A stretch of 22,240 bases of DNA from Candidatus Azambacteria bacterium (GCA_016200995.1 JACQDS010000015.1:1-22240), one strand, 5' to 3'. Numbered from the stretch's first letter, positions 1-7,923 are shown. A program made the numbers and translations. The notes: generated by a model from the letters alone, not told the origin.

Positions 1-144
1 ATTTTCATCTTTTATTATTTTCTTTAAAGTTTTTACGAGATCTTCATTTCGTATTGTTTTAAAAGGCATACCCAAAATACCTTTTTCATCGGAAAGCGCG
101 AGTCCGACTCTTTTGTCTACATAATCAATTCCAAGATACCTCAA
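1..144 (-). CDS. ruvX: RuvX/YqgF-family Holliday-junction resolvase-like protein, N-terminal part
   Basis: The 48 codons visible up to the window edge begin LRYLGIDYVDKRVGLALSDE. This is the first beta-strand and acidic motif of the RNase H-fold YqgF/RuvX family (usual form GIDYGxKRIGLA). Family members are linked to Holliday-junction resolution or 16S rRNA 5'-end maturation. The start is taken as TTG at 142-144, because that places the Asp of the motif near residue 6, as is usual, and no ATG is available. There is no Shine-Dalgarno sequence; the leader is a simple tandem repeat. The gene follows map on the same strand, so it may be the last cistron of the ribosomal array. The active-site residues further on lie outside the window. 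Confidence 0.75.
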   Translation of the reverse strand, partial: MRYLGIDYVDKRVGLALSDEKGILGMPFKTIRNEDLVKTLKKIIKDEN

Positions 145-145
145 G

Positions 146-183
146 TTAGCTTTTAGCTTATAGCTTTTAGCTTATAGCTTTAA
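146..183. repeat. AGCTTATAGCT-type tandem repeat before ruvX
   Basis: This is a run of 7-8 bp units alternating TTAGCTT and ATAGCTT. It sits directly upstream, in mRNA sense, of the ruvX TTG start and after the map stop. The same unit recurs at 6209-6241 and 14124-14166, each time just before a start codon. Function is unknown. Slippage-generated sequence or a translation-initiation element are both possible. Confidence 0.75.
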
Positions 184-208
184 TTTAAAAAGCTAAAAAG
201 TTAGAAAA

Positions 209-982
209 CTAGGAAGCTATAGTTAATACATCAAATCCATCTTTCGTGACAACAACGGTATGTTCAAAATGAGCGGAAAGTTTGCCGTCAAGCGTTTCTA
301 TCCCCCAGCCGTCATCGGAGTATTTTACCCTCCAATCTCCTTCCGTTATCATCGGCTCAAGAGCGAGGACCATTCCGGCTTTTAGCGTCTCTCCTGCGCC
401 TTTTTTCCCAAAATTAAAAACATAAGGGTCCTAGTGAACCTTATAGCCAACCCCATGACCGGCCAGATCTCTGACGATGCCAAAATCGCTCTCCTTTTTT
501 ACAAAAGATTGAATTGCGTATCCTATATCTCCCGTGGTTGCGCCCTCTTTTATGGCGTTGATCCCTTCGTAAAGCGACCGCTATGTCACAAAAACAAGCT
601 TCTCCGCAACCTTGCCGCCTTTTCCGCCTACTATCTTTGTTCTTGCCGCATCAACACATAGATCCTTAAACCAAAGCCCAAGATCAAATGAAAAAAGATC
701 GCCTTTTTTTAGCTTTCTTTCCGAAGGAATTGAGTGCACCACCTCTTCATTTATGCAAGTGCACATCGTTGCCGGATAAGGATAGAGCGCTCCTCTTGGA
801 TTATAGTTTTTAAAAGAGGGGGTCGCCTTTTTTTTAAGTATCAGGCTTTCGGCAAGTCCGTCCAGATATTTTGTCGTGACGCCGGCTTCAACATTTTTTT
901 CAACCTCGTCCAAAACCTCCGCAAGCTTATATCCGGCCTCTCTTAAAATACTTATCTCATCTTTTGTTTTGATGGTTGTCAT
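209..982 (-). pseudogene. map: Methionine aminopeptidase type I with two in-frame amber codons
   Basis: A single uninterrupted frame of 257 codons encodes a complete type I methionine aminopeptidase, which removes the initiator Met from nascent proteins using a dimetal centre. All expected residues are present: His83, metal ligands Asp100 and Asp111, His176 in GHGVG, His183, Glu209 in ALEPM and Glu240 in FEHT. Two TAG codons interrupt it. One is at 581-583 (codon 134, in VT-stop-RSLYEG) and the other at 431-433 (codon 184, in VH-stop-DPYVF). Family members normally carry Glu at both places, so each fits a GAG-to-TAG change. Without readthrough the product stops after 133 residues and loses three metal ligands. 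The gene lies 2 bp after adk, an arrangement common in this operon. It could be a recent pseudogene, an amber-readthrough gene, or sequencing error. Confidence 0.85.
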
Positions 983-984
983 TC

Positions 985-1644
985 TTAACCTTCTATAGCC
1001 TTGATCATATCTTTCGTCACGTCATCAACGGACTGATCGCCATTTATACGGATAAGCTGGCCTTTTTTTTCAAAAAAATCTATCACTTGAGAAACCTCAT
1101 CGTGAAACCATTTGATCCTTGTTTTTATCGCTTCAGGATTATCTTCCGGCCTTATCCTCATAACTCCTCCGCAATACTCGCATATTGCCTCTGTTTTTTC
1201 TTGAGAGATATAAGCGCTTTTACCGCATTTCTCGCAGGTTCTTCTATTGATAAGCCTCCTGAAAGACTCTTCCGGCGAAACATCTATTAAAATAGCTTTG
1301 ATATTGCTTCTGCCGTACCAATCCAAAACATCTTCCAAAAGCTCCGCTTCCATTATCTTTCTCGGACTTCCGTCAAATAAAACGCCTTTTTTTTCAGACA
1401 CGTGAGCGAGCTTGTTCATCCAAAGGTAAAAAGGCAGCCAAGTCGGGACAAGCTTGCCTTCGGCCAACTCCTGCTTCATTCTTCTTGCGACTGCATTATC
1501 CTCTTTTGAAAATTGCCTTAAGAGGTCGCCTGTGCCTATGTATTCAAGGTTGTATCTTTCCCGCAAAATGCCTCCTTGAGTCCCCTTTCCGGATCCGGAA
1601 ATGCCGAGCAAAATTATATTTAAAGGTTTTTGTTCTTCGTTCAT
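985..1644 (-). CDS. adk: Adenylate kinase
   Basis: 219 residues. The enzyme interconverts ATP+AMP and 2 ADP in the cytoplasm. The Walker A loop GISGSGKGT is at residues 14-22, followed by the AMP-binding segment TGDLLR near 38-43. The LID domain carries four cysteines (137, 140, 155, 158) in two CxxC pairs, the zinc-binding LID type. DNPEAIKTR near 168-176 supplies the conserved Asp and Arg. The usual DGFPR motif reads DGSPRK, a variant I regard as lineage-typical rather than damage. The position after secY and before map is the classical spc-operon arrangement. A TATAAT box ends 6 bp before the ATG, so a leaderless transcript is possible. Confidence 0.95.
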   Translation of the reverse strand: MNEEQKPLNIILLGISGSGKGTQGGILRERYNLEYIGTGDLLRQFSKEDNAVARRMKQELAEGKLVPTWLPFYLWMNKLAHVSEKKGVLFDGSPRKIMEAELLEDVLDWYGRSNIKAILIDVSPEESFRRLINRRTCEKCGKSAYISQEKTEAICEYCGGVMRIRPEDNPEAIKTRIKWFHDEVSQVIDFFEKKGQLIRINGDQSVDDVTKDMIKAIEG

Positions 1645-1650
1645 TGTTCT

Positions 1651-1656
1651 ATTATA
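1651..1656 (-). promoter_or_regulatory. Candidate -10 box for adk-map (leaderless)
   Basis: A perfect TATAAT lies 6 bp upstream of the adk ATG in an A/T-rich tract. The -35 region 17 bp upstream (TTTATT-like) is weak. If used, transcription would start at or within a base or two of the ATG, giving leaderless mRNA. Confidence 0.4.
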
Positions 1657-1728
1657 CTTTTAATTTTAAAAAAAATAAAGCCGCGAGTGGACACGGTTTT
1701 AAAAAACACTAAGAATTTTCATATTTTG

Positions 1729-1776
1729 CTAAAACTTTCAGTTTTTCCAGAAGCGCGCCAAAAATGAAAGTTTTAG
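1729..1776 (-). terminator. Long hairpin overlapping the secY stop codon
   Basis: The 12-bp perfect inverted repeat CTAAAACTTTCA / TGAAAGTTTTAG has arms at 1729-1740 and 1765-1776. An inner TTTTT/AAAAA pairing extends it, separated by one bulged base. The secY TAA lies inside the first-transcribed arm. No clear U-tract follows in the minus direction. It may be a weak terminator, an mRNA processing site or a 3'-end stabiliser between secY and adk. Confidence 0.5.
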
Positions 1777-3047
1777 TATTTGTCGTACTCGTGCATCACA
1801 AGCTGTGCCTTGACCTGCTTGATAATGTCAATAACAACAGAGACGACGATAAGCAAAGCCGTTCCGCCGATCGCCAGAGTGGCTATACCGGTGAAATATC
1901 TGAATATATAAGGTAAGACGGCTATCAGTCCGAGAGACAAAGCTCCAAAAAGCGTGATCCTGTTTACGATCTTGAACAAAAAATCCGTTGTCGGCTGGCC
2001 GGGTCTGATGCCGGGGATGAATCCGCCTTGCTTTTGGACATTTTCCGATATCTGCTTAGGATCAAATGTGATCGCTGTATAAAAGTATGTGAATAAAACA
2101 ACCAAAATGAAGTAAGCGGATGTGTAAAGCGCTCCGCCTTGCTGAAAAAAGCTTAAAAACCATTCTGATCCGGACTTTATCCAGCCAATGCTTGAAAGCC
2201 TGCCGAAATTGGCTATCATCTCGGGAAATAAAAGTATTGAAATGGCAAAGATGATCGGAATAACTCCGGCTTGATTCACCTTTAAAGGCAGGTATGTTGA
2301 AACTCCGCCGTAAACTTTTGAGCCTCTGATCCTTTTTGCATAAGAAACCGGAATGTTTCTTGTGCTTTCGTTCATATAAACTATCCCGGCAATGACCAAA
2401 AGAGCGGATACGATAAAGCCTACGATCATCGGTATAAGCGACGGGTCAAAGTTTGCGTAAAATTGCTTAAATTTAGTTGGAATTCCGGCAATAATACCGG
2501 CAAAGATCAAAATTGATATTCCGTTCCCTATCTTTTTTTCCGTGATCAGCTCGCCGATCCACATCAAAAAGACAGTGCCGGCGGTGATGACTATAAGATT
2601 AGTAATAAGATTGAAAATGCTAAGCTTGTCTATGATGTGCTGGTTTTGCAGAAGCGCTAAAAGACCGTAGCCTTGGAGCAAGGCCAAAGGAATGGTCGCC
2701 ATTCTTGTGTATTGGTTGAATTTTTGCCTGCCCGCCTCGCCGCCTTCGTTGTACATTTCCTTTATCGTTGGAAAAACAACCGTCAAAAGCTGCATTATGA
2801 TAAGCGCGGTGATGTAAGGTCCGACGCCAAGCATCACGATGGACATATTGCTTAAAGCGCCTCCCGAAAATATATTTAAAAGTCCGAAAAATTGATTGCC
2901 CTCAAAAAAGCTTTTTAGCCTTTCAGTATCAATGCCGGGCACCGGTATGACCGCCGCAATTCTTGAGACAACCAAAAGCCCGAGCACAAAAAATATCTTG
3001 CTTCTCAGATCCTTTATTTTAAAAACTTGTTTGATCTTTTCTAGCAT
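1773..3047 (-). CDS. secY: Preprotein translocase subunit SecY
   Basis: 424 residues. This is the channel-forming subunit of the SecYEG inner-membrane translocon. The N-terminus shows the cytoplasmic helix, then a first membrane segment ending VVSRIAAVIPVPGID, the typical SecY entry. About ten hydrophobic segments follow. Family blocks present include GGEAGRQKFNQYTR after TM2 and IRGSKVYGGVSTYLPLKVNQ with AGVIPIIFA before TM7. The C-terminal tail QVKAQLVMHEYDKY is also typical. Length is normal. It follows rplO by 12 bp, as in the classical spc operon, so membrane-channel synthesis is coupled to ribosomal protein synthesis. Confidence 0.97.
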   Translation of the reverse strand: MLEKIKQVFKIKDLRSKIFFVLGLLVVSRIAAVIPVPGIDTERLKSFFEGNQFFGLLNIFSGGALSNMSIVMLGVGPYITALIIMQLLTVVFPTIKEMYNEGGEAGRQKFNQYTRMATIPLALLQGYGLLALLQNQHIIDKLSIFNLITNLIVITAGTVFLMWIGELITEKKIGNGISILIFAGIIAGIPTKFKQFYANFDPSLIPMIVGFIVSALLVIAGIVYMNESTRNIPVSYAKRIRGSKVYGGVSTYLPLKVNQAGVIPIIFAISILLFPEMIANFGRLSSIGWIKSGSEWFLSFFQQGGALYTSAYFILVVLFTYFYTAITFDPKQISENVQKQGGFIPGIRPGQPTTDFLFKIVNRITLFGALSLGLIAVLPYIFRYFTGIATLAIGGTALLIVVSVVIDIIKQVKAQLVMHEYDKY

Positions 3048-3059
3048 GGCTCGCTTGGA

Positions 3060-3497
3060 TTATTTGATCTCTCCGCCGGCTTTGACTATCTTCTCTTTTG
3101 CCGATTCGGAGACCTGACAGCCGGAAAATTTTAAGCTTAAAGAAAGCTCGCCTTTTCCAAGGATCTTTACTTTTGGATAATTGCCTCCAACTTTTGAAAT
3201 GAGTCTGCTTTCTACGAGAGTTTGGGGATTGACATCCTCTCCTTTTTTGAAAGCCTTTGAGATCTCGCCGACGTTCAAAATGGCCGGTTTTGTTTGGATG
3301 CTTATGAACTTATTTGTTCCTCTGCCTCTGAGCTTGGGGATCTTTTTGATAAAGTCTCTTTCGGCCGGGCGGATGTTCGCTCCGGATCTTGATCTCTGGC
3401 CGTTCATTCCCCTGCCGGATGTCTTGCCTCTGCTTCCCCCTCTGCCAACTCTCTTTCTTCTCTTAAGTTTTTCAAATTTTATGTCTTTTAACTGCAT
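3060..3497 (-). CDS. rplO: Ribosomal protein uL15
   Basis: 145 residues. This large-subunit protein binds 23S rRNA around domain II-V contacts. The glycine/arginine-rich N-terminal block (RKRVGRGGSRGKTSGRGMNG, residues 14-33) is the uL15 signature that threads into rRNA. The C-terminal globular domain ends with the conserved AKEKIVKAGGEIK. The gene directly follows rpsE; rpmD (uL30), which sits between them in most bacteria, is absent. The 11-bp spacer has no clear Shine-Dalgarno sequence, suggesting translational coupling. Confidence 0.95.
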   Translation of the reverse strand: MQLKDIKFEKLKRRKRVGRGGSRGKTSGRGMNGQRSRSGANIRPAERDFIKKIPKLRGRGTNKFISIQTKPAILNVGEISKAFKKGEDVNPQTLVESRLISKVGGNYPKVKILGKGELSLSLKFSGCQVSESAKEKIVKAGGEIK

Positions 3498-3508
3498 AGC
3501 TTTTTATG

Positions 3509-4123
3509 TTATTTGTTCTCTCCTTCTTTTTCCGCATTTTCCGGCTTTATCTCTTTGGCTTCGATCTTTTTTGCGCTCTTTTTGAATTTAAGCATCTTTA
3601 AAGCCTCCACCGTCGCCCTGGCATTGTTGATCTTGTTTTTGCTTTTGCTTAAAACCTTGGCCGAAATATTTTTGATGCCGGCAAATTCACAGACGACTCT
3701 GACAGCCCCTCCGGCAACTATACCTCTTCCGGCAACCGCCGGCCTAAGAAGTACTCTTGCGCTCTTTTTTTTGACCTCCACCTCGTGAGGAATAGTTCCT
3801 TCAAATATATTAACCCTTATCATTCTCTTTTTTGCATCGTTGACCGCCTTCTCCATAGCCAAGCTCACATCGCCTCCTTTTGCGACGCCAACTCCAACTC
3901 TGCCGTTTCTATCGCCGATGACAGCCGCGATCCTAAAGCTGAATCTTCTTCCTCCCGCCATCACACGAGTCACTCTGGCAATATCAAGAATCTTCTGGTC
4001 AAACTCAGACTTCTCTCTTTTTTCGGATTTGAAAGCTCTCGGCCTTCTTGGTCCTCTTTCCGCTCTTTTTTCTCCGGTCTTCTCTGTTTTCTTTTCTATT
4101 ATTTTTTCGGTTGTTGTTTCCAT
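3509..4123 (-). CDS. rpsE: Ribosomal protein uS5
   Basis: 204 residues, longer than the usual roughly 165. The S5 N-terminal dsRNA-binding-like domain (VTRVMAGGRRFSFRIAAVIG to GVAKGGDVSLAMEKAVNDAK) and the C-terminal fold (PAVAGRGIVAGGAVRVVCEFAGI) are intact. Both ends carry extra charged sequence: about 45 residues of Lys/Glu/Arg-rich N-terminus, and about 25 residues of Lys/Glu-rich C-terminus ending EKEGENK. uS5 helps form the mRNA entry tunnel and affects decoding fidelity. The gene lies between rplR and rplO with 6- and 11-bp spacers. Confidence 0.95.
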   Translation of the reverse strand: METTTEKIIEKKTEKTGEKRAERGPRRPRAFKSEKREKSEFDQKILDIARVTRVMAGGRRFSFRIAAVIGDRNGRVGVGVAKGGDVSLAMEKAVNDAKKRMIRVNIFEGTIPHEVEVKKKSARVLLRPAVAGRGIVAGGAVRVVCEFAGIKNISAKVLSKSKNKINNARATVEALKMLKFKKSAKKIEAKEIKPENAEKEGENK

Positions 4124-4129
4124 AATGGT

Positions 4130-4465
4130 TTAGAATTTCAAGCCGCCTTCTCTGGCGCCTTCCGCTAATGATCTTACTCTGCCGTGGAATTTATGTCCGC
4201 CTCTGTCAAAAACAACCTCTTCAATCTTTTTCTCTTTTGCTTTTTTCGCTATGTCAACACCAACCATCTTCGCAAGATCGCTTTTTGTATTTTTATCTTT
4301 TTTCATTTTTACATCTGAAGAAGCGACGAGCGTCTTGCCTTTTTCGTCATCAATCAGCTGGGCGTAGATATGGTGAGATGATCTAAAAACCGACAATCTC
4401 GGCTTTGATGCCGTGCCTGAAAGTTTCGCTCTTATTCTTTTGTGTCTTTGTATTCTATCTGACAT
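4130..4465 (-). CDS. rplR: Ribosomal protein uL18
   Basis: 111 residues, normal length. It binds 5S rRNA and helps dock it to the central protuberance of the large subunit. The signatures [19 protein letters not shown] and [20 protein letters not shown], with the terminal AREGGLKF, are diagnostic. The basic N-terminus [14 protein letters not shown] is the rRNA-binding tail. The gene lies between rplF and rpsE in the spc order. Confidence 0.96.
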   Translation of the reverse strand: MSDRIQRHKRIRAKLSGTASKPRLSVFRSSHHIYAQLIDDEKGKTLVASSDVKMKKDKNTKSDLAKMVGVDIAKKAKEKKIEEVVFDRGGHKFHGRVRSLAEGAREGGLKF

Positions 4466-4479
4466 ATTTTTATTTTGCT

Positions 4480-5016
4480 TTAAGCGGCAGCTTTCTTGCC
4501 ATCTTTTCTTCTTATGACCTCTCCCTGGTATCTGATACCCTTGCCCTTGTACGGCTCCGGCTTCTTGAGCTTTCTAATATTTGCCGCTGTCTGGCCCACC
4601 AATATTTTATCAATTCCGGAAATATTGATCTTGTTTTTCTCAACTTTAAAATGAATGCCTTTTGGAGCTGGAAATTCCACCGGATGAGAAAAGCCGAGGG
4701 CTAAAACAAGCTTTTCGCCTTTTGCCTCAACTTTGTATCCAACACCTTCAATCTCAAGATTTTTCTCATGGCCGTTGACAACGCCGTCTATCATATTGGC
4801 AATAAGCGATCTTGTCAGACCCCAGAATGCGGAACCTTTCTCGGTTCCTTCCGGCACAGAAATAAAAATGCTTCCGTCTTTTACATCAACATTGACAAAA
4901 GGCATCTTCTCCATAGAGATCTCTCCCTTTGGACCCTTCACAGCCACAGTATTGCCATTTACGGAAACCTGGACCTTCTCTTTTATTATTATCGGTTGTT
5001 TTCCTACTCTGCTCAT
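4480..5016 (-). CDS. rplF: Ribosomal protein uL6
   Basis: 178 residues, normal length. It is a two-domain protein near the factor-binding site and sarcin-ricin loop, where EF-G and EF-Tu act. The start [20 protein letters not shown] and the second-domain signature [19 protein letters not shown] are diagnostic. It ends KDGKKAAA. The gene lies between rpsH and rplR with a 14-bp spacer before rplR. Confidence 0.97.
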   Translation of the reverse strand: MSRVGKQPIIIKEKVQVSVNGNTVAVKGPKGEISMEKMPFVNVDVKDGSIFISVPEGTEKGSAFWGLTRSLIANMIDGVVNGHEKNLEIEGVGYKVEAKGEKLVLALGFSHPVEFPAPKGIHFKVEKNKINISGIDKILVGQTAANIRKLKKPEPYKGKGIRYQGEVIRRKDGKKAAA

Positions 5017-5035
5017 TTTATTATCTTTGATCTAA

Positions 5036-5428
5036 TTACCACACTTCGCACAAAAGCTCTCCGCCGACTTTATTTTTCCTTGCCTCTTTGTTGCTCATCA
5101 CTCCCATCGGTGTTGAAATTATTGAAAGACCGAATCCCTGTCTGATATTGAAAAGCTCGCCATACCCTTTGTAAATTCTCTGGCTTGGCTTTGAGATTCT
5201 TTTTAAGTCCGATATTCTCGGCTGACCGTTCTCTTCGTATTTTAATTTTATCTCTATCGTTTTTCTGATCTTCTTGCCCTTTTTCTCGCAAGAATCGATA
5301 AAACCCGCACCCTTAAGGACATCGGCGATCGCCATTTTTATTTTTGAATAAGGAATATGAACGATCGGTTTTCCGACCATTCCGGCATTTCTTATTCTTG
5401 TTAACATATCTGCGATTGGGTCTGTCAT
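5036..5428 (-). CDS. rpsH: Ribosomal protein uS8
   Basis: 130 residues, normal length. It is a primary 16S rRNA binder in the central domain; in E. coli it also represses the spc mRNA, but that control cannot be judged here. The start MTDPIADMLTRIRNA and the C-terminal block GVMSNKEARKNKVGGELLCEVW are diagnostic. Its leader is a tandem AAAGTTTA-type repeat with no Shine-Dalgarno sequence. It is flanked by rpsN and rplF. Confidence 0.97.
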   Translation of the reverse strand: MTDPIADMLTRIRNAGMVGKPIVHIPYSKIKMAIADVLKGAGFIDSCEKKGKKIRKTIEIKLKYEENGQPRISDLKRISKPSQRIYKGYGELFNIRQGFGLSIISTPMGVMSNKEARKNKVGGELLCEVW

Positions 5429-5461
5429 AACTTTTAACTTTAAAACTTTAAACTTTGAACT
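5429..5461. repeat. AAAGTTTA-type tandem repeat before rpsH
   Basis: In mRNA sense the leader reads as about four imperfect copies of AAAGTTTA or AAAGTTTT ending at the rpsH ATG. It differs in sequence from the AGCT-type repeat but has the same period and the same placement before a start codon. Confidence 0.65.
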
Positions 5462-5466
5462 AATTT

Positions 5467-5652
5467 TTACCAGCTTGATTTTTTAACTCCCGGTATTTCG
5501 CCTTTGTTTGCCATCTCTCTGAAACATATCCTGCAAAGATCAAAATCTCTGATATATCCGTGCTTTCTTCCGCATTTAAAACATCTTCTCACTTTTCTTG
5601 TGGAGAATTTCGGTTTCTTTTTTGATCTTGCTACTGTTGATGTTTTTGCCAT
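5467..5652 (-). CDS. rpsN: Ribosomal protein uS14, zinc-binding type
   Basis: 61 residues, the short zinc-dependent (C+) form of uS14 in the head of the small subunit. Cys24 and Cys27 (CFKC) and Cys40 and Cys43 (CRIC) form the zinc site. [18 protein letters not shown] is the family signature, and the C-terminal GVKKSSW is typical. The gene lies between rplE and rpsH, separated from rplE by only 4 bp. Confidence 0.97.
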   Translation of the reverse strand: MAKTSTVARSKKKPKFSTRKVRRCFKCGRKHGYIRDFDLCRICFREMANKGEIPGVKKSSW

Positions 5653-5656
5653 AAAT

Positions 5657-6205
5657 TTACTTCTCTTCCTTCTTTAAAGGAAATCCTAATAATCTGTACA
5701 ATCTTTCCGCCACCTCTCTGTTTTTGTTTGTCGTCACGACCGTCACCTGAAGTCCGAAGATTCCTCTTGCGCTGTCTTTGTTGATCTCAGGAAAAACTAT
5801 CTGCTCTTTGATGCCTATCGTTAAGTTTCCATGCTCATCTATATTTTTTGTGTCCAAGCCTCTGAAATCTCTTGTTCTTGGAAGCGAGATCGAAACCAAC
5901 CTGTCTATAAAATCATACATCTTCTCGCCTCTTAAGGTCACTCTGACGCCGACATCGGTGCCTTCTCTGAGCTTAAAAGCCGCGATGGACTTTTTCGCTT
6001 TTGCCTTTACTGCCTTTTGTCCCGCTATGGCGGTCAAGTCGCTGACTATTGAATCCACCAAAGCGGTGTCTTTTGAGATTCTGCCTGTCCCTGAGTTTAT
6101 GATAACCTTCTGTACTTTAGGAACTTCAAAATCATTCTCAAGACCGAACTCCTGCTTGAGTTTTTTCACTATCTCTTTTTCGTATTTTTCCTTTAATCTG
6201 TTCAT
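5657..6205 (-). CDS. rplE: Ribosomal protein uL5
   Basis: 182 residues, normal length. It binds 5S rRNA and contacts P-site tRNA. Signatures include [54 protein letters not shown] and [10 protein letters not shown]. The leader carries the AGCT-type tandem repeat immediately before the ATG and lacks a Shine-Dalgarno sequence. It sits between rplX and rpsN. Confidence 0.97.
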   Translation of the reverse strand: MNRLKEKYEKEIVKKLKQEFGLENDFEVPKVQKVIINSGTGRISKDTALVDSIVSDLTAIAGQKAVKAKAKKSIAAFKLREGTDVGVRVTLRGEKMYDFIDRLVSISLPRTRDFRGLDTKNIDEHGNLTIGIKEQIVFPEINKDSARGIFGLQVTVVTTNKNREVAERLYRLLGFPLKKEEK

Positions 6206-6208
6206 CTT

Positions 6209-6241
6209 TTTAGCTTTTAGCTTATAGCTGTTAGCTTTTAT
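6209..6241. repeat. AGCTTATAGCT-type tandem repeat before rplE
   Basis: On the plus strand the run TTTTAGCTTATAGCTGTTAG, continuing GCTTTTA, lies 3 bp upstream of the rplE ATG in mRNA sense. It shares its unit with 146-183 and 14124-14166. Confidence 0.75.
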
Positions 6242-6250
6242 TTAAAAAAT

Positions 6251-6556
6251 TTATAATACTGCGCTACACTTCTTGCAAATTCTTACTTTTTCTTCTTTTG
6301 AAATATTATATCCTACCCTGGTCGGCTTTGAGCATTTTCCGCATACTACCATAACATTTGAAGAATGCATAGGGGTCGCTTTCTCAACTATCTGGCCCTT
6401 TTCCCCTTGCCTTCTCGGCCTCATATGCCTTTTTCTCAAATTCGCGCCTTCAACAACCACTCTCTCTTTTTGAGGAATCACCTGAAGGACCTTTCCGCTC
6501 TTGCCTTTGTCCTTACCCGATAAAACTATTACATTGTCTCCTTTTTTTACTTTCAT
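6251..6556 (-). CDS. rplX: Ribosomal protein uL24
   Basis: 101 residues. It is an assembly initiator of the large subunit, located near the exit tunnel. The KOW motif spans about residues 3-30 (KKGDNVIVLSGKDKGKSGKV). The C-terminus carries two CxxC pairs (Cys72/75 and Cys94/97), consistent with a zinc ribbon, which many uL24 proteins lack. The order rplN-rplX-rplE is conserved. Confidence 0.96.
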   Translation of the reverse strand: MKVKKGDNVIVLSGKDKGKSGKVLQVIPQKERVVVEGANLRKRHMRPRRQGEKGQIVEKATPMHSSNVMVVCGKCSKPTRVGYNISKEEKVRICKKCSAVL

Positions 6557-6590
6557 AATACTTTATAACTTTCAGTTTTATTCTTTTAAC

Positions 6591-6956
6591 TTATATAACC
6601 TCTGGCGCAAGCGATATTAATTTCGCATAGCCTTTGTCTTTTATCTCTCTTGGTATCGGCCCGAAAACGCGTCCGCCCTTCATATCGTCGCCATCAAGTA
6701 TCACGGCGGCGTTGTCGTCAAATCTTATATATGAGCCGTCTTTTCTTCTTATGGCATTTCTCTGTCTGACGATCACAGCCTTGACGACATCGGACTTCTT
6801 AACGGCCTTTCTCGGCTCGGCAACCTTAACAGCGGCGACTATGATGTCTCCTATCTGAGCGTATCTCCTTTTTGAGCCTCCCAACACCTTGATGCATTGA
6901 ATTCTTTTTGCTCCGGTGTTATCGGCTACTTTTAACATTGACTGCGGTTGAATCAT
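6591..6956 (-). CDS. rplN: Ribosomal protein uL14
   Basis: 121 residues, normal length. It lies at the subunit interface and is the usual docking site of the silencing factor RsfS. The start [19 protein letters not shown] and the block [20 protein letters not shown] are diagnostic. It follows rpsQ by 4 bp. Confidence 0.97.
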   Translation of the reverse strand: MIQPQSMLKVADNTGAKRIQCIKVLGGSKRRYAQIGDIIVAAVKVAEPRKAVKKSDVVKAVIVRQRNAIRRKDGSYIRFDDNAAVILDGDDMKGGRVFGPIPREIKDKGYAKLISLAPEVI

Positions 6957-6960
6957 AGTA

Positions 6961-7203
6961 TTATTTTAAAACTATCCACTTTTTATCTTTTGATATCGGC
7001 CTTGTCTCCTGTATCCTGACTTTGTCTCCGACCTTAAATTCATTTTTCTCGTCATGCGCTTTGAATCTTTTGGAGACCATATGATACTTGTTGTAAGTCT
7101 TGTGCTTTTTATATTCGGACACCAAAACCACTACCGTCTTATCCATTTTGTCGGAAACCACCACGCCCTCCAATATTCTCTTTTGTACTGTTTTGTTTTC
7201 CAT
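6961..7203 (-). CDS. rpsQ: Ribosomal protein uS17
   Basis: 80 residues, normal length. An OB-fold primary binder of 16S rRNA 5' domain. [20 protein letters not shown], the central [20 protein letters not shown] and the ending [15 protein letters not shown] are family signatures. It is flanked by rpmC and rplN, as in the classical order. Confidence 0.96.
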   Translation of the reverse strand: MENKTVQKRILEGVVVSDKMDKTVVVLVSEYKKHKTYNKYHMVSKRFKAHDEKNEFKVGDKVRIQETRPISKDKKWIVLK

Positions 7204-7226
7204 GATAATAAAAAGCTTTATAACAT

Positions 7227-7409
7227 TTATTTTTGATTAAGTAAAGTCTTTACTCTTGCGATCTCCCTCTTTACCTTTTTTATTTCGCTGAAATTTTTAA
7301 GCCTATTGAAAGATAGATCAAATTTCAAGTCTTTGAGCTTGGCCGCGTCTTCAACCAGCACCTTACTTAACTCCTCTTGCGATTTTGATTTTAATTCCGC
7401 CTTTTTCAT
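7227..7409 (-). CDS. rpmC: Ribosomal protein uL29
   Basis: 60 residues, normal length. It is a two-helix protein beside the peptide exit tunnel, near the docking sites for trigger factor and SRP. The C-terminal [20 protein letters not shown] is the recognisable uL29 block. It is separated from rplP by 92 bp, the longest gap in this part of the array, and that gap holds a large palindrome. Confidence 0.93.
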   Translation of the reverse strand: MKKAELKSKSQEELSKVLVEDAAKLKDLKFDLSFNRLKNFSEIKKVKREIARVKTLLNQK

Positions 7410-7411
7410 CT

Positions 7412-7489
7412 CGTTAGAAATGAATCTTATTAGAGAATAGGAGATGTAACGCCTTGATTAGCTTTTTTAAACATCTTCTATTTCTAACG
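7412..7489. repeat. Imperfect palindrome between rplP and rpmC
   Basis: The outer arms CGTTAGAAAT (7412-7421) and ATTTCTAACG (7480-7489) are a perfect 10-bp inverted repeat. Inside them, AATAGGAGATGT (7436-7447) and ACATCTTCTATT (7471-7482) pair with one G-T. ATGAATC at 7420-7426 can alternatively pair with GATTCAT at 7490-7496, so mutually exclusive folds exist. It could be a small palindromic insertion or a regulatory RNA fold in the rpmC leader. Confidence 0.6.
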
Positions 7490-7501
7490 GGATTCATATC
7501 T

Positions 7502-7918
7502 TTACTTTAATCTTTTAACGAATTTTGTTTTGACCGGCAGTTTGTAAGAGGCCTTTTTGAAAGCCTGTTTTGCCGTCTCTTCCGTCACGCCGTCCATCTC
7601 AAAAAGAATTCTGCCCGGCTTGACTGAAACCACATACCTATCCACCGAACCCTTTCCTCCGCCCATGGGAGACTCGGCGCCTTTTCTCGTCACCGGCTTG
7701 TCCGGGAAAACTCTGATCCAGATCTTTCCGCCTTTTTGAACTGTTCTTGTGATGACACGTCTTGCAGCTTCAATTTGCCTTGAATCTATCCAAGCCCTCT
7801 CTTCGGATTTCATTCCGTAGCTTCCGTAGCTGACCGCAGCGCCTCTTCTGTCTATTCCGGACCATCTGCCGCGTCCTTTTTGCCACTTTCTATGTTTTAC
7901 TTTCTTTGGTACTAACAT
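7502..7918 (-). CDS. rplP: Ribosomal protein uL16
   Basis: 138 residues, normal length. It contacts the elbow of A-site tRNA and is needed for large-subunit function. The start [18 protein letters not shown], the block [15 protein letters not shown] and the conserved [20 protein letters not shown] are diagnostic. It follows rpsC by 5 bp. Confidence 0.97.
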   Translation of the reverse strand: MLVPKKVKHRKWQKGRGRWSGIDRRGAAVSYGSYGMKSEERAWIDSRQIEAARRVITRTVQKGGKIWIRVFPDKPVTRKGAESPMGGGKGSVDRYVVSVKPGRILFEMDGVTEETAKQAFKKASYKLPVKTKFVKRLK

Positions 7919-7923
7919 ATCTT

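Noticed and set aside
146..183. CRISPR-like repeats
   Set aside because: Units are 7-8 bp and directly tandem, without spacers, and no cas gene is present.
431..583. Global reassignment of TAG to glutamate to explain map
   Set aside because: TAG is the natural stop of rpsJ, fusA, VKOR, the Phd-like gene and the small CxxC gene at the expected protein ends, so it is a working stop codon.
1374..1391. Damaged adenylate kinase (DGSPRK instead of DGFPRT)
   Set aside because: The remaining active-site and zinc residues are intact and this variant fits a lineage difference rather than a lesion.
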